Shown piece after piece: positions 1 to 7,682 of a stretch of DNA of 12,896 nucleotides. How positions within the stretch are numbered: position 1 is the first letter of the stretch; each line of letters opens with the position of its first letter. The DNA lies in contig JAKAPU010000064.1 of NCBI GenBank assembly GCA_021806865.1, positions 1-12,896 of the forward strand, read 5' to 3'. Below the pieces are notes generated by a model that ran no database searches, was not told where the DNA came from, and was given only the letters and a program-made list of their open reading frames with translations. The position numbers were made by a program, and so were the translations under genes. Source of the stretch: an archaeon (GTDB lineage Archaea; Thermoproteota; Nitrososphaeria; Nitrososphaerales; CADDZS01).

Positions 1-1
1 G

Positions 2-70
2 GAGGAAGATGAAGAGGAAGTAGACAAGGTAGCCCGGAAGGAAAGGCTGGGGTATCAACGCGTCGAATAG
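2..70 (+). CDS. 3' end of an unidentified gene (partial)
   Basis: The reading frame is open from the left edge to a TAG at 68-70 and encodes 22 residues. It begins with an acidic run (EEDEEEVD) and continues with a basic stretch (KVARKERLGYQRVE). The other two forward frames hit stops at positions 10-12 and 21-23, so this is the only frame that can be coding. A charged acidic-then-basic tail is typical of a protein C-terminus, but the family cannot be named from so short a piece. Only the frame and composition are seen; that it is a real gene end is inference. Confidence 0.42.
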   Translation, partial: EEDEEEVDKVARKERLGYQRVE

Positions 71-292
71 CGCTTTGGCCTGATCTGATAAATCTTGCTA
101 AGGAAGAGCAGGCTTCGTTCCCCCAACGATCCAATGAGAAATAGCTAGCCCACGACTTCACGCAAAGATGTTCAACCGTATAAAGAACGCCCGTTCGAAA
201 ATCAAGAACGATTCTCCACACACAATTTTTGATCAAAAGATGCAATCTAGTGCGCCAATGAGTTGTTCTGAAGCTTAGAACTAAATCGTAGC

Positions 293-1096
293 TTGCCTAG
301 AATTCAGGACACGAGCTCAACAAACAGATCGAATAAGGTAATGTCGTTAGCCTTCGCTGTAGCGCTCGTGGCGGTTGCCTCTCTGAGCGTCGTTGCATAC
401 TCCGCAATGTCGAGATATTCTTCGGGTGCAACCTCCCAGACATCAACCTCCAGCAGCGCAAACTCGACACTTGTAGTGTCAGGCATCGGAACAGTCAATG
501 TAGTGCCGGACGAGATAGTGGCCGACTTTGGCGTCACAAACCAGGGAACCAACGCAACTCAGGTTTTGAACAACAACAGCATAACAATGAATGCGGTGAT
601 CACTGCAATAGAAAACAGCGGCGTGAACAGTAGCGACGTGCGCACGACCCAGCTGAACTTGAGCCCGATCTACAGATACAACAACATCAACGGAAGTTCG
701 ACTCTCACTGGATACCAGGCGACAAATTCGATCGAAGTGACTCTGACAGGCAACGAAACGAACCTCGTGGGAAAGGTTGTTGACGCGGCCGTGGGCTCTG
801 GCGCAAACCAGGTCCAGAGCATAGGATACACCATGTCCAGCAGCTTGCAGGCTCAGGTCAGGCAGCAAGCGATTCAGAAGGCCATAAGCGATGCAAACAG
901 CACGGCACTCAGTACCGCCTCGGCAGCAGGATTGAGGATAAGCGGAATCCAGAGCATAACAGTGTTGAGCACTTCATCTCCCGTATACCTCAACACATAC
1001 GCCGTAACCGCAGCGGTGAGCACAACGACTCCGCCAATCAATCCCGGACAGACGCAGTACACCGTGCAGGTACAAGTGACCTACACGGTAGCCTAG
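293..1096 (+). CDS. Secreted or membrane-anchored SIMPL-domain (DUF541) protein
   Basis: Residues 60-267 match the SIMPL/DUF541 family. The domain opens with the typical LVVSGIGTVNVVPDEIVADF strand pattern, has the middle segment with ALSTASAAGLRISGIQSI, and ends in a VQVQVTYTV strand. Family members are periplasmic or extracytoplasmic proteins of poorly known function; oligomeric ring structures are known for some bacterial relatives. Residues 18-38 form a hydrophobic signal or anchor helix preceded by Arg12 and Lys15, followed by a Ser/Thr-rich linker (43-58) and many Asn-X-Ser/Thr sequons, so the domain lies outside the membrane. The TTG start is the only start between an upstream in-frame TGA (269-271) and ATG 341. 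It is preferred because ATG 341 would remove the positive residues before the helix. A hairpin terminator follows the stop, suggesting a single-gene unit. Confidence 0.85.
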   Translation: MPRIQDTSSTNRSNKVMSLAFAVALVAVASLSVVAYSAMSRYSSGATSQTSTSSSANSTLVVSGIGTVNVVPDEIVADFGVTNQGTNATQVLNNNSITMNAVITAIENSGVNSSDVRTTQLNLSPIYRYNNINGSSTLTGYQATNSIEVTLTGNETNLVGKVVDAAVGSGANQVQSIGYTMSSSLQAQVRQQAIQKAISDANSTALSTASAAGLRISGIQSITVLSTSSPVYLNTYAVTAAVSTTTPPINPGQTQYTVQVQVTYTVA

Positions 1097-1104
1097 ATTT
1101 CACT

Positions 1105-1135
1105 GGGATCAAAAAGATCCCTTTCCATATCTTTT
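1105..1135 (+). terminator. Hairpin plus T-rich terminator after the SIMPL gene
   Basis: A perfect 6-bp stem GGGATC/GATCCC (1105-1110 with 1116-1121) closes an AAAAA loop. It is followed by a T-rich run ending in CTTTT at 1131-1135. It starts 8 bases after the SIMPL stop codon and reads in the same direction. Archaeal termination mainly needs the U-rich tract, so the stem may instead protect the 3' end. Confidence 0.5.
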
Positions 1136-1173
1136 GGGAAAATCCAAAGTATTCGCCGCTATCTATCCGAAGG

Positions 1174-1257
1174 TATTGGTGGACTGAAGCAATCATCGTT
1201 GTTGTGGTGCTGATAGTTGGTACGATAGCGGTGATGAAATTCAGAGATGAAGATTGA
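1174..1257 (+). pseudogene. Fossil C-terminal membrane anchor, paralogous to the end of the 1123-residue protein
   Basis: Read in frame from 1174, this stretch encodes 27 residues (YWWTEAIIVVVVLIVGTIAV, then MKFRDED) and a TGA stop. Twenty-two of the 27 are identical to the last 27 residues of the large surface protein ending at 7306, and the five differences are conservative. At DNA level 67 of 84 bases match, with most changes at third positions. The frame is open upstream to the SIMPL gene but contains no ATG, GTG or TTG between 1097 and 1174, and the upstream residues do not resemble the paralog. It therefore looks like the remaining 3' end of a deleted or decayed paralog. The mostly synonymous differences show that it diverged while still under protein-level selection. 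Confidence 0.65.
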
Positions 1258-1321
1258 AGTTTTACAGAACCAAGTTCCCTGCCTTGGAGGGATGCCCGAC
1301 TACGAGCCCGCTTTGTACAAT

Positions 1322-1633
1322 CTAGGCAAGGTTCATTTCAAGATGCAATTCAAAATCTTCTTTTCTGCCAAGTTCGTCCAAAACAAGTTTGACAGCATCA
1401 ACCATATTCTTGGCAAGTTCGTCGAGATTGTCTCCCTGGCTTATAGCCGCGGGCAGCTCTACACATTGAGCAGAGTAACAGCCTTCAACTTCCTTGTCAA
1501 CAAGCACTCGATATTCGTGGAACAGGGAAGCTTCCGTTGTTGCTCTGGTGGAGAGTTCGAGTTCCAGTGCAACCAAGGTGTCGAACCCAACTGAGCTATT
1601 ATATCGCAATTGCGACTCTTCAAGAAGTGACAT
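1322..1633 (-). CDS. HicB-like (UPF0150) protein, solo
   Basis: Residues 38-90 have the HicB fold pattern: a first strand (YRVLVDKEVEGCYSAQCVEL), the conserved short loop with PAAISQGD, and a helix (LDELAKNMVDAVKLVLDEL). In type II toxin-antitoxin systems HicB proteins neutralise the HicA RNase, but archaea also carry many solo copies. No HicA with its GSH motif and double-stranded-RNA-binding-like fold is visible on either side, so this is a solo or orphan copy. The first 37 residues have no counterpart in typical HicB proteins of about 70-90 residues. An internal TTG (Leu20) is one possible later start, but ATG 1633 is the only ATG in frame before the domain. The gene lies opposite to its neighbours, between a decayed anchor and the surface block. 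The family call is firm; a toxin-antitoxin role is unproven. Confidence 0.72.
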   Translation of the reverse strand: MSLLEESQLRYNSSVGFDTLVALELELSTRATTEASLFHEYRVLVDKEVEGCYSAQCVELPAAISQGDNLDELAKNMVDAVKLVLDELGRKEDFELHLEMNLA

Positions 1634-1945
1634 GTGCTAACGCACTGAACTTGTTAGGCAAATTCTGGGGTAATAGATCTTATAGATTACAACGCTCTTG
1701 AAAAAGCGATATGCTAAGAGAAGATCGTACGCTTTTGGGATAGTCAGCTCTAACTCATAACGATGTGAGAGATGCTGAGAAGTCTGCACAAGATTCGCCA
1801 TTGTGCTGAAAGAATGCACAAATAGATAACTATTAGCCGGAGCAAGACTGTTCTGGTAAGTAGAACTAATAGAAGCTGGATTTTGCGAACAGCGGAAGTG
1901 GATGGAATCTGAGGCTTGGAACGATTGCTGTGATACTCGTGGTAT
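1634..1945. other. Non-coding gap between the HicB-like gene and the surface block
   Basis: This divergent intergenic stretch should hold the promoter of the minus-strand HicB-like gene and the promoter of the plus-strand surface genes. A weak TATA-like CTATAAG on the minus strand lies near 1679-1685. Its 3' part, from about 1873, is open in the frame of the original N-terminus of the next gene. Short inverted repeats are present (GTGC/GCAC at 1633-1644; CTGTTC/GAACAG at 1848-1853 and 1887-1892) but are not distinctive. No RNA gene or mobile-element end was recognised. Confidence 0.4.
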
Positions 1946-2689
1946 TTGATCGTCGCCATTAGCTCGTTTTACGCGAGTTTCCTCATATTCCCCAATGTGA
2001 GCATATCGACCACGACTACTCCCGAATATCTCTTGACAACTTCGACTCAAACCATCACAGAAACTACAACGGTTTCTGCAGTCGTGAACACAACCACTCC
2101 AATGCCAGTAACAACTATCACAACAAACAGTACAACTCCATGGCCTGTAACTACCGTCACCGTAAACAATACCACTACTCAGACTGTTGTGGCTTACCCC
2201 CAAAGATTGTATTTCCACTACGATCCAAGTGTATCTTCAATTAACGGAATCACAACCTACGGTGCCATCTTCAACTCCAGCAGCGGCATGGGAACAGGCA
2301 AGGTCTACTCCGGGCAATCTATTTCTCTGTCGTTCTTCGGGCCTCATTTATCATCAGCGCAGAACATCACTGGAGTCGTCAGAGTGGTGTTCTATATGAA
2401 CTCGAATATAGCTAACGCAACTGGATTGTATCAGACTTCGCTTTCGTATGTCAACCAAGCAGAACAGACTATTGGCATTGGTTCATCTCCAGCGAACGCA
2501 ATAGTTCTCCCTGCTGGGAGCGGAAACACGCCGTTCGGAGTTTTCGAATCGGATATTTCTGTTTCAAACAGTACAGTTCCAGCGGGAGCAGTGCTAGTCG
2601 TACATCTCTCTGTCACTGCCCTAAATGGCGCTCTTGCCTATGTTTTAATAGATTCAACAAATGGGCCCTCATATGTAGAGGTTCCTTAG
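1946..2689 (+). CDS. Thr-rich-stalked extracellular beta-domain protein with a probably frameshifted signal anchor
   Basis: This protein of unknown function has three visible parts. They are a hydrophobic N-terminus (residues 2-16), a Thr/Ser/Pro stalk (about 20-82) likely to be O-glycosylated and exposed on the cell surface, and a C-terminal domain (about 85-247) rich in beta strands, Asn-X-Ser/Thr sequons and Gly/Ser turns. The order anchor, Thr stalk, globular domain is the same as in the next gene, five bases downstream, so the two probably form one operon. The TTG 1946 start is only formal. In another frame the bases upstream (1915-1944) encode LGTIAVILVV, which completes a normal signal helix when one T in the run 1945-1947 is skipped. 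The gene may thus be a frameshifted pseudogene, carry a sequencing error, or start late with a shortened signal. I do not recognise the C-terminal domain. Confidence 0.65.
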   Translation: MIVAISSFYASFLIFPNVSISTTTTPEYLLTTSTQTITETTTVSAVVNTTTPMPVTTITTNSTTPWPVTTVTVNNTTTQTVVAYPQRLYFHYDPSVSSINGITTYGAIFNSSSGMGTGKVYSGQSISLSFFGPHLSSAQNITGVVRVVFYMNSNIANATGLYQTSLSYVNQAEQTIGIGSSPANAIVLPAGSGNTPFGVFESDISVSNSTVPAGAVLVVHLSVTALNGALAYVLIDSTNGPSYVEVP

Positions 2690-2694
2690 AAATC

Positions 2695-3864
2695 TTGATC
2701 CACAGCAAGCGAGCAGTTTCCAGTTCTGTCGTTGTTCTTGTTGTCATTCTTCTGATAGTCGATGTCGGAGCCTTCTACGCTGGACTTGCAGTTTCCAAGC
2801 AGAGCACGAGCACATCAATCATAACATCTACGACAGCCACTACATCAATTCAGACTTCGACCCAGACCAGCATAGCCACTTCATCGACAACCGTCACATC
2901 AAACCAATTCGTTACATCCACTACTATTAGTACTGTTACAACTACTCTGATGCCGACGATTCCAGTGGGAGCTTACTATTACGCTTGGTACGGTCTACCT
3001 GCAAACAGCCACTGGAGCAATGGAGCCTGCACGATTACGAATGATACGCCTGTTTTGGGGCGCTACGATTCCCTGAATTCTTCTGTGATCCAATGGCAGG
3101 TTAAAGAAGCACAGAGCGCTGGCCTTTCGTTCTTCATTGTTTCTTGGTGGGGCCCGTCTACTGATAACACGACTGGGAACAGCCAGATCAATTATGCGGT
3201 CCAGAACTTCTTCAAAGTTCTGAGTAACATGCATACGAATTTCAAAGCTGCCATAATGATTGACGGATACAATTCTTCTCTGGATTACAATGGATACCTC
3301 AATCTCTACAACTATGTCTACTCGAATTTCGTGCAGCCGTACAATTCAAACTACTTCTATTTCGACGGAAAGCCACTGATTACCATTTTCAACACACCGA
3401 ATCCGCAGAGCGAACATCCGCCGTCATCTAACATGTTTACAATTGAGACGCTCGGCAATACTCCAAACCCCGTTGACTGGTTGCTTTGGGGCGTCGGAAA
3501 CATTTCTCATCCATCGAGCGGAGTGACGGTGATTAACAAGCCGGAGAATTTCACTCCGTCTATTGGTTCCGGCGGATACGTATCAGTAACTCCCAGATTC
3601 GACGACTCTCTATTGTATGATTCAGGGTGTAGAAGCGGCGCACTCGTACTTGATCAGAACTATACGCTGAGCCTCTATCAGAGCCAGTGGAACTATGTCT
3701 TGACCCACCGAAGCAGCGTCTCCGTTGTCGTGATCTACAGCTGGAACGAATACATGGAGAGAAGCTTCGTCGAGCCCGCCGTGAGCTACACCACGCCAAA
3801 CCTGAGTCCATACTATCTTCTCAACTTGACTTCCAACTTTACGAGCGAACTGAATCCAGGTTGA
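2695..3864 (+). CDS. Secreted GH99-like glycoside hydrolase on a Thr-rich stalk
   Basis: Residues 11-31 form a signal-anchor helix and 37-86 a Thr/Ser stalk. Residues 90-380 match the GH99-like (beta/alpha)8 family, which includes endo-alpha-1,2-mannosidases and mannanases and related WbsX-like proteins. Visible motifs in order are YYYAWYG (94-100), HW (106-107), the SWWG strand end (150-153), and near the C-terminus SWNEYMER, with Glu352 and Glu355 spaced as the catalytic pair in GH99 (N-E-x-x-E). The active site therefore appears intact. Expected activity is cleavage of an alpha-linked mannose- or glucose-containing glycan outside the membrane; the exact substrate cannot be read. TTG 2695 sits five bases after the upstream gene and places the signal helix at residue 11, a normal position. 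The archaeal N-glycan or a neighbour's extracellular polysaccharide are plausible substrates (inference). Confidence 0.8.
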   Translation: MIHSKRAVSSSVVVLVVILLIVDVGAFYAGLAVSKQSTSTSIITSTTATTSIQTSTQTSIATSSTTVTSNQFVTSTTISTVTTTLMPTIPVGAYYYAWYGLPANSHWSNGACTITNDTPVLGRYDSLNSSVIQWQVKEAQSAGLSFFIVSWWGPSTDNTTGNSQINYAVQNFFKVLSNMHTNFKAAIMIDGYNSSLDYNGYLNLYNYVYSNFVQPYNSNYFYFDGKPLITIFNTPNPQSEHPPSSNMFTIETLGNTPNPVDWLLWGVGNISHPSSGVTVINKPENFTPSIGSGGYVSVTPRFDDSLLYDSGCRSGALVLDQNYTLSLYQSQWNYVLTHRSSVSVVVIYSWNEYMERSFVEPAVSYTTPNLSPYYLLNLTSNFTSELNPG

Positions 3865-3934
3865 TTGCTTCTTGGCTGATGTAAGGGTGTTCTAACAACC
3901 AGAACTAACTGGGAGCCCATGGAAAGCGCCAAAG

Positions 3935-6900
3935 ATGTCGTCTTTTTCTCGTATAATGCGCTACAAGTATTTCTTGGTAACCGCGATTCTAGTCTTGCTT
4001 GTCCTATCACTCATCTACTCTTCTCAGCCAAGATTCCCGAGTGGGCCAGTGCCAAACAATAGCTTTCCATCGAGTCAAATTTCTTCGGCGGCGACTACAC
4101 CCTCCAACCCTCGTGCGATCAACACAAATGAATTCGCATTTTACAATACCGGACTTCAGTCAATGTTCAATACGCTACTGTCTCCTGCTCCCTGTGGATC
4201 AGGGCTCAATGCACTTCACGAAGCGCCATCGGTTCCGTACAACTCATGGACTGACGACAATGCGAAAGCCCTAGGCTCACTCGCGTATGTCTACCCCAAC
4301 TTCGCAACCCAAGACCAGGAGCTCCTCTCTTTCATCCAGCACAACGATATCAATGGATACTTGATTAAGCGATGCCAGCAGATTACGCCGCAAATTGTGA
4401 ATTCATCCTCCACGAACATGACGGTGAGAAACAACCTCTACATCTTCAAGGGAAATCCCACACTTGCTCCAACTCAACCGACACAGCAGTTCAGGGTCTC
4501 TTTGAATGAAAACCCGTTGCTGTCTCAGGCATACATTCAGGGTCAGACTGCTTCCATCAACGGAACTGAGATCGGGCTCGACACCGGCGTCGGAAACATT
4601 GTCAACGATTCAGGATTCAGCGGAAATTCACAAGGGGTCTTTTACGGGCCGTGGGCAGGGGCTGGAACACTCAACACGACTTACTACCACTCCCCACCCT
4701 CATCACTTCAGCTGACTCCGGGAGAAGCGGAGCAGCAGTCCCTGCTCGCTTATCCATCGACCAGAGTCAACAACTTTACCTTATGGGCGACGACGAACAC
4801 GACTTCGAAGATTGCGTTTGACATGATCGTGTTCTACACCAACGGAGCAAACTCTACGTTCTCGGAAACAGTGCAGCCAAAATTTGCATCCGCGCCGGGC
4901 AACTGGACCTATTACAATATCGCAGGCTCACAGCTGAACGAGACAGACAGTGTATCTGCAATTGGATTCAAAGCGATCAACGGGACTGTATTCATCGACG
5001 ACACCACGTTCGATGTCGTGGCCGCTACAGTTCATTTCGACACGTGGAACGGCAGCAATGGACAAGTCGTCATGCAGCACTCCGTGGTGTTTCAGAACGC
5101 TAACCTCACAATAAGGTACACCCTGGTTCCAAACAGGCCCTATCTTCTGGTCAATACGACTCTGACTGATACTTCGACTACTGCAGGAATAGAAAACCCA
5201 ACGATCTACAACGCCCTAGACGGCCTCAATACGATCAACACCGGCTACGCTTGGATGTACTTCCCTGGCATCGGTTGGGAAAGACCACAGCAAAGTCCTT
5301 CGAACATCAGCGTAAACTATCTTCCTTCTTCAGGATGGAATCAGAACTGGCTTGTAGTCGGCGTGCATGGGTTGCCCGACTGGGTCGGGACCAATGGTAT
5401 CTTCATTGACTTCAATCAGACAAATCTCGTTGGTGGCAGCAGCCCATTCCATCTGGATGGAATCATCAACACGTTATTCCAGAATTCCACGTATACCAGC
5501 CCTGGAGATTATCTGGCATGGCTGCAGCTTGCTTTCAACGATGGAGTGGGAATCAACCCGGGTCAGTCTGTGAGCTACCAGATGAAGTATGTCTTCACCA
5601 CTGCCTACGACTGGACGAGCATGCCCGTCTACAGCACGTTCCTGAACGGCACGAATATTGACTCATGGAACAACACCAACATCGGGACGACTTACATGTA
5701 TGGCGAAGTCGCGAATGATCTTGCACTTTATGCGTGGGCGAGTGGTGCCCAGAGTTCTCCCGCATTTCCTCTTGCCGAGCAGGTGTGGAATTACTACTAC
5801 AGGATGATCCAAGCTGAAAACAATGGAACGTATACTGCTTCTCTAGCTCGGTTCGTCAACGCGTCGAACGTGTTGTATCAGATGACTGGCAATTCGACAT
5901 ATCTTGCAGGACTGGAGTATGGGGCAAACTTGCTCGAAACTGTGCAGAATACGACGAAGGGACAGTTTGATGGGGAATTCACGATCGCGCAGCCCAAAGA
6001 ATCTGCCAATCCAATTTCGGCACCAATCTACTATCTTGACTTGACTGCATTGGGTGGTGATGCTCTAAAAATCGCTTATCAAGCAACAGGTAACAGCACA
6101 TACCTGCAACGCGCAGAGCTCGCATTATCATCGATTCACTACGGGAGCACTCCGCCTTCTGGTTACTCCATTCTCGGGTTCGGAGTCGCTTCGAACATAC
6201 CAACTGACAACAGGCTGTTTGTATATGCCAATTCGACGGCAATTGATACAGATTATTTTCCAATCAAGTCGGTTTTCACGATAGAGCTAGCGTTGGGGTT
6301 AAACAACACTTTGGCAAACATTGCGATGTCAAGAGTGTGGCAGGCATCTCTAGTCAACTCGACTTTTGTGGAGATGTACACCGCAGAGATGTCCAGCCCC
6401 ACACATGAAATGAATTCGGAGACTCAACCATGGGCTTTGGCGGGTTGGCTGCAGTATGATCTCTACTGGCAGAACACCGCTCCAAACCACAACTTCCCTC
6501 TCTACGTTAGCTTCGCAAACGAGCAGGGCGTCATCGAGAATTTCTCAGCGCAAATCAAGGCCCCGCCTCTGTCCTCGGTCACGAACTGGATGGTGAACGG
6601 ATCAGGGCTAGATACTTTCTACGATTATACTGGTGGCGCGACGCCGAGCAATGTCACCTTTAATGGTGCATCTACTCCTTTCACATATCCAGGAAGCTCG
6701 ATCCCGGGCCAGAATTACGTCTCCTGGCAATCACAGTTGGGGTCGCCTGACAACTTCACGATTACATTCCTATCAAGTAATGGCGGTGGCGGGACCACGT
6801 CAAACACCTGCGTATCCTCAGCAACCCCGACGATCACCAATCCTGTCATCTACGCCCAGATAGGCAAGACCACAATCTCCAACGTTACGATCTCCAACGC

Positions 6901-7306
6901 CGGAGACAACGCCTCAGCCCTGATCGGTGGACTCACCTTCGTCGACAACAACACCGGCACTGGCAACATCACGATCTCAACCTACTCCGGATTGCCCCAG
7001 ACCGTAGAAGCTGACAACTATAGTAGTTTCAAACTTCAGGTGACGATCCTCAATGGCACAAAGCCCGGGACCTACAAGGAATTTGCAACCTCGAATTGGA
7101 ACGGCATATGCGCGAATCCTTCACAGACGTCGGGATCCTCTGGACAGATTGGGTTCGGGATCACAATCATCGCACAGAATGTGAGTCGCCCGCAACAGAC
7201 GGTTACGCCGTGGTACATCACCTACTGGTGGGCTGAAGCAATCATTGTTGTCGCAGTGTTGATTGCAGGAACGATCGCAGTGATGAGATTCAGAGAGGAA
7301 GATTAG
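3935..7306 (+). CDS. Large multidomain surface protein, anchored at both ends, with a helical (alpha/alpha-barrel-like) core
   Basis: This 1123-residue protein has an N-terminal membrane helix (about 12-28, preceded by Arg and Lys) and a long extracellular region with dozens of N-glycosylation sequons. Residues about 190-590 look beta-rich, with jelly-roll or galactose-binding-like character. Residues about 590-840 contain repeated long helices with pairs such as TGNSTYLAGLEYGANLL and TGNSTYLQRAELAL, suggesting an alpha/alpha-toroid like those of many polysaccharide-processing enzymes. Gly950-953 is a linker. An Ig-like domain follows, with Cys959 and Cys1059 as a possible disulfide, and then a C-terminal helix (1102-1117) with an acidic tail (RFREED). 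It lies 70 bases after the GH99-like gene on the same strand, so a joint glycan-processing role is likely (inference). ATG 3956 is an alternative start. I cannot name the family or identify catalytic residues. Confidence 0.85.
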   Translation: MSSFSRIMRYKYFLVTAILVLLVLSLIYSSQPRFPSGPVPNNSFPSSQISSAATTPSNPRAINTNEFAFYNTGLQSMFNTLLSPAPCGSGLNALHEAPSVPYNSWTDDNAKALGSLAYVYPNFATQDQELLSFIQHNDINGYLIKRCQQITPQIVNSSSTNMTVRNNLYIFKGNPTLAPTQPTQQFRVSLNENPLLSQAYIQGQTASINGTEIGLDTGVGNIVNDSGFSGNSQGVFYGPWAGAGTLNTTYYHSPPSSLQLTPGEAEQQSLLAYPSTRVNNFTLWATTNTTSKIAFDMIVFYTNGANSTFSETVQPKFASAPGNWTYYNIAGSQLNETDSVSAIGFKAINGTVFIDDTTFDVVAATVHFDTWNGSNGQVVMQHSVVFQNANLTIRYTLVPNRPYLLVNTTLTDTSTTAGIENPTIYNALDGLNTINTGYAWMYFPGIGWERPQQSPSNISVNYLPSSGWNQNWLVVGVHGLPDWVGTNGIFIDFNQTNLVGGSSPFHLDGIINTLFQNSTYTSPGDYLAWLQLAFNDGVGINPGQSVSYQMKYVFTTAYDWTSMPVYSTFLNGTNIDSWNNTNIGTTYMYGEVANDLALYAWASGAQSSPAFPLAEQVWNYYYRMIQAENNGTYTASLARFVNASNVLYQMTGNSTYLAGLEYGANLLETVQNTTKGQFDGEFTIAQPKESANPISAPIYYLDLTALGGDALKIAYQATGNSTYLQRAELALSSIHYGSTPPSGYSILGFGVASNIPTDNRLFVYANSTAIDTDYFPIKSVFTIELALGLNNTLANIAMSRVWQASLVNSTFVEMYTAEMSSPTHEMNSETQPWALAGWLQYDLYWQNTAPNHNFPLYVSFANEQGVIENFSAQIKAPPLSSVTNWMVNGSGLDTFYDYTGGATPSNVTFNGASTPFTYPGSSIPGQNYVSWQSQLGSPDNFTITFLSSNGGGGTTSNTCVSSATPTITNPVIYAQIGKTTISNVTISNAGDNASALIGGLTFVDNNTGTGNITISTYSGLPQTVEADNYSSFKLQVTILNGTKPGTYKEFATSNWNGICANPSQTSGSSGQIGFGITIIAQNVSRPQQTVTPWYITYWWAEAIIVVAVLIAGTIAVMRFREED

Positions 7307-7415
7307 TGAAGTGAAAGAAACTCTCCCGATATCATTGAATGCTCAGTAGTCAGGATCAGACACTTCGATGACTAAACGCTTTTGAACGGTAAAAGTTGAG
7401 ACTACTTGAGACGCA

Positions 7416-7598
7416 TTGGAATCGCGTTGCTTGACATGCGGGCGGACGTTCGACGCTCCTTTTGGCGACCACCAGACATACTGCAGCAAGAAATGTCGCG
7501 TGCGTATGGCAGCGGTTAAGAACAAACGCAGCCTGAATGACGCGCCGCGACGGACAGCTTCGCGAATTAAATGGAAGAGCGAGTTGTTTTTCGACTGA
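7416..7598 (+). CDS. Small zinc-finger protein (CxxC-x14-CxxxC)
   Basis: This 60-residue protein carries Cys5 and Cys8 in a CLTCGRTF knuckle and Cys23 and Cys27 in YCSKKCR, followed by a basic stretch (VRMAAVKNKR). The pattern C-x2-C-G-x2-F ... Y-C-S-x2-C-R is common in small treble-clef or zinc-ribbon proteins of bacteria and archaea, whose role is mostly unknown; nucleic-acid binding is a fair guess from the basic tail. TTG 7416 is the first start after an in-frame stop at 7407-7409 and puts the first cysteine at residue 5. The final codons and stop run into the decayed anchor copy at 7594-7634, so the present C-terminus may have been created by that rearrangement. It is short and has no clear promoter, hence moderate confidence. 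Confidence 0.55.
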   Translation: MESRCLTCGRTFDAPFGDHQTYCSKKCRVRMAAVKNKRSLNDAPRRTASRIKWKSELFFD

Positions 7599-7634
7599 AT
7601 TGTTGTTGTGGTGAGATTCAGAGACGAAGAGTAA
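7594..7634 (+). pseudogene. Second, internally deleted fossil of the C-terminal anchor
   Basis: In frame from 7602 the sequence encodes VVVVRFRDEE and a TAA stop, matching the ends of the anchor at 1174-1257 (MKFRDED) and of the large protein (MRFREED). The preceding ACTGAA at 7594-7599 matches the same position in the 1174 copy, but the middle of the helix is missing between two GTG-containing segments. The reading frame is closed by a TGA at 7596-7598. It is short, so chance similarity is possible. The preserved GTTGTTGTGGTG and AGATTCAGAGA blocks in the right order argue for common origin. Confidence 0.45.
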
Positions 7635-7682
7635 GCTCTTGGGTTTCAGAAGTGAGCAATCAAGTAATTCGATTCAGTGAAT

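Noticed and set aside
31..45. SRP-RNA-like CCCGGAAGG motif at the left edge
   Set aside because: It lies inside an open coding frame (2-70) with charged residues, and the surrounding SRP helices are absent.
186..205. GTTCGAAAATC resembling a tRNA T-loop
   Set aside because: The flanking bases do not form a T stem and no acceptor or anticodon arms are present.
1258..1321. Possible HicA remnant downstream of the HicB-like gene
   Set aside because: Minus-strand translation gives short pieces with stops (e.g. VVGHPSKAGN) but no GSH motif or the HicA helix; similarity is too weak.
1247..1594. Plus-strand frame of 115 codons opposite the HicB-like gene
   Set aside because: The antisense frame carries a recognisable HicB domain; the plus-strand product has no domain logic and starts inside the fossil anchor.
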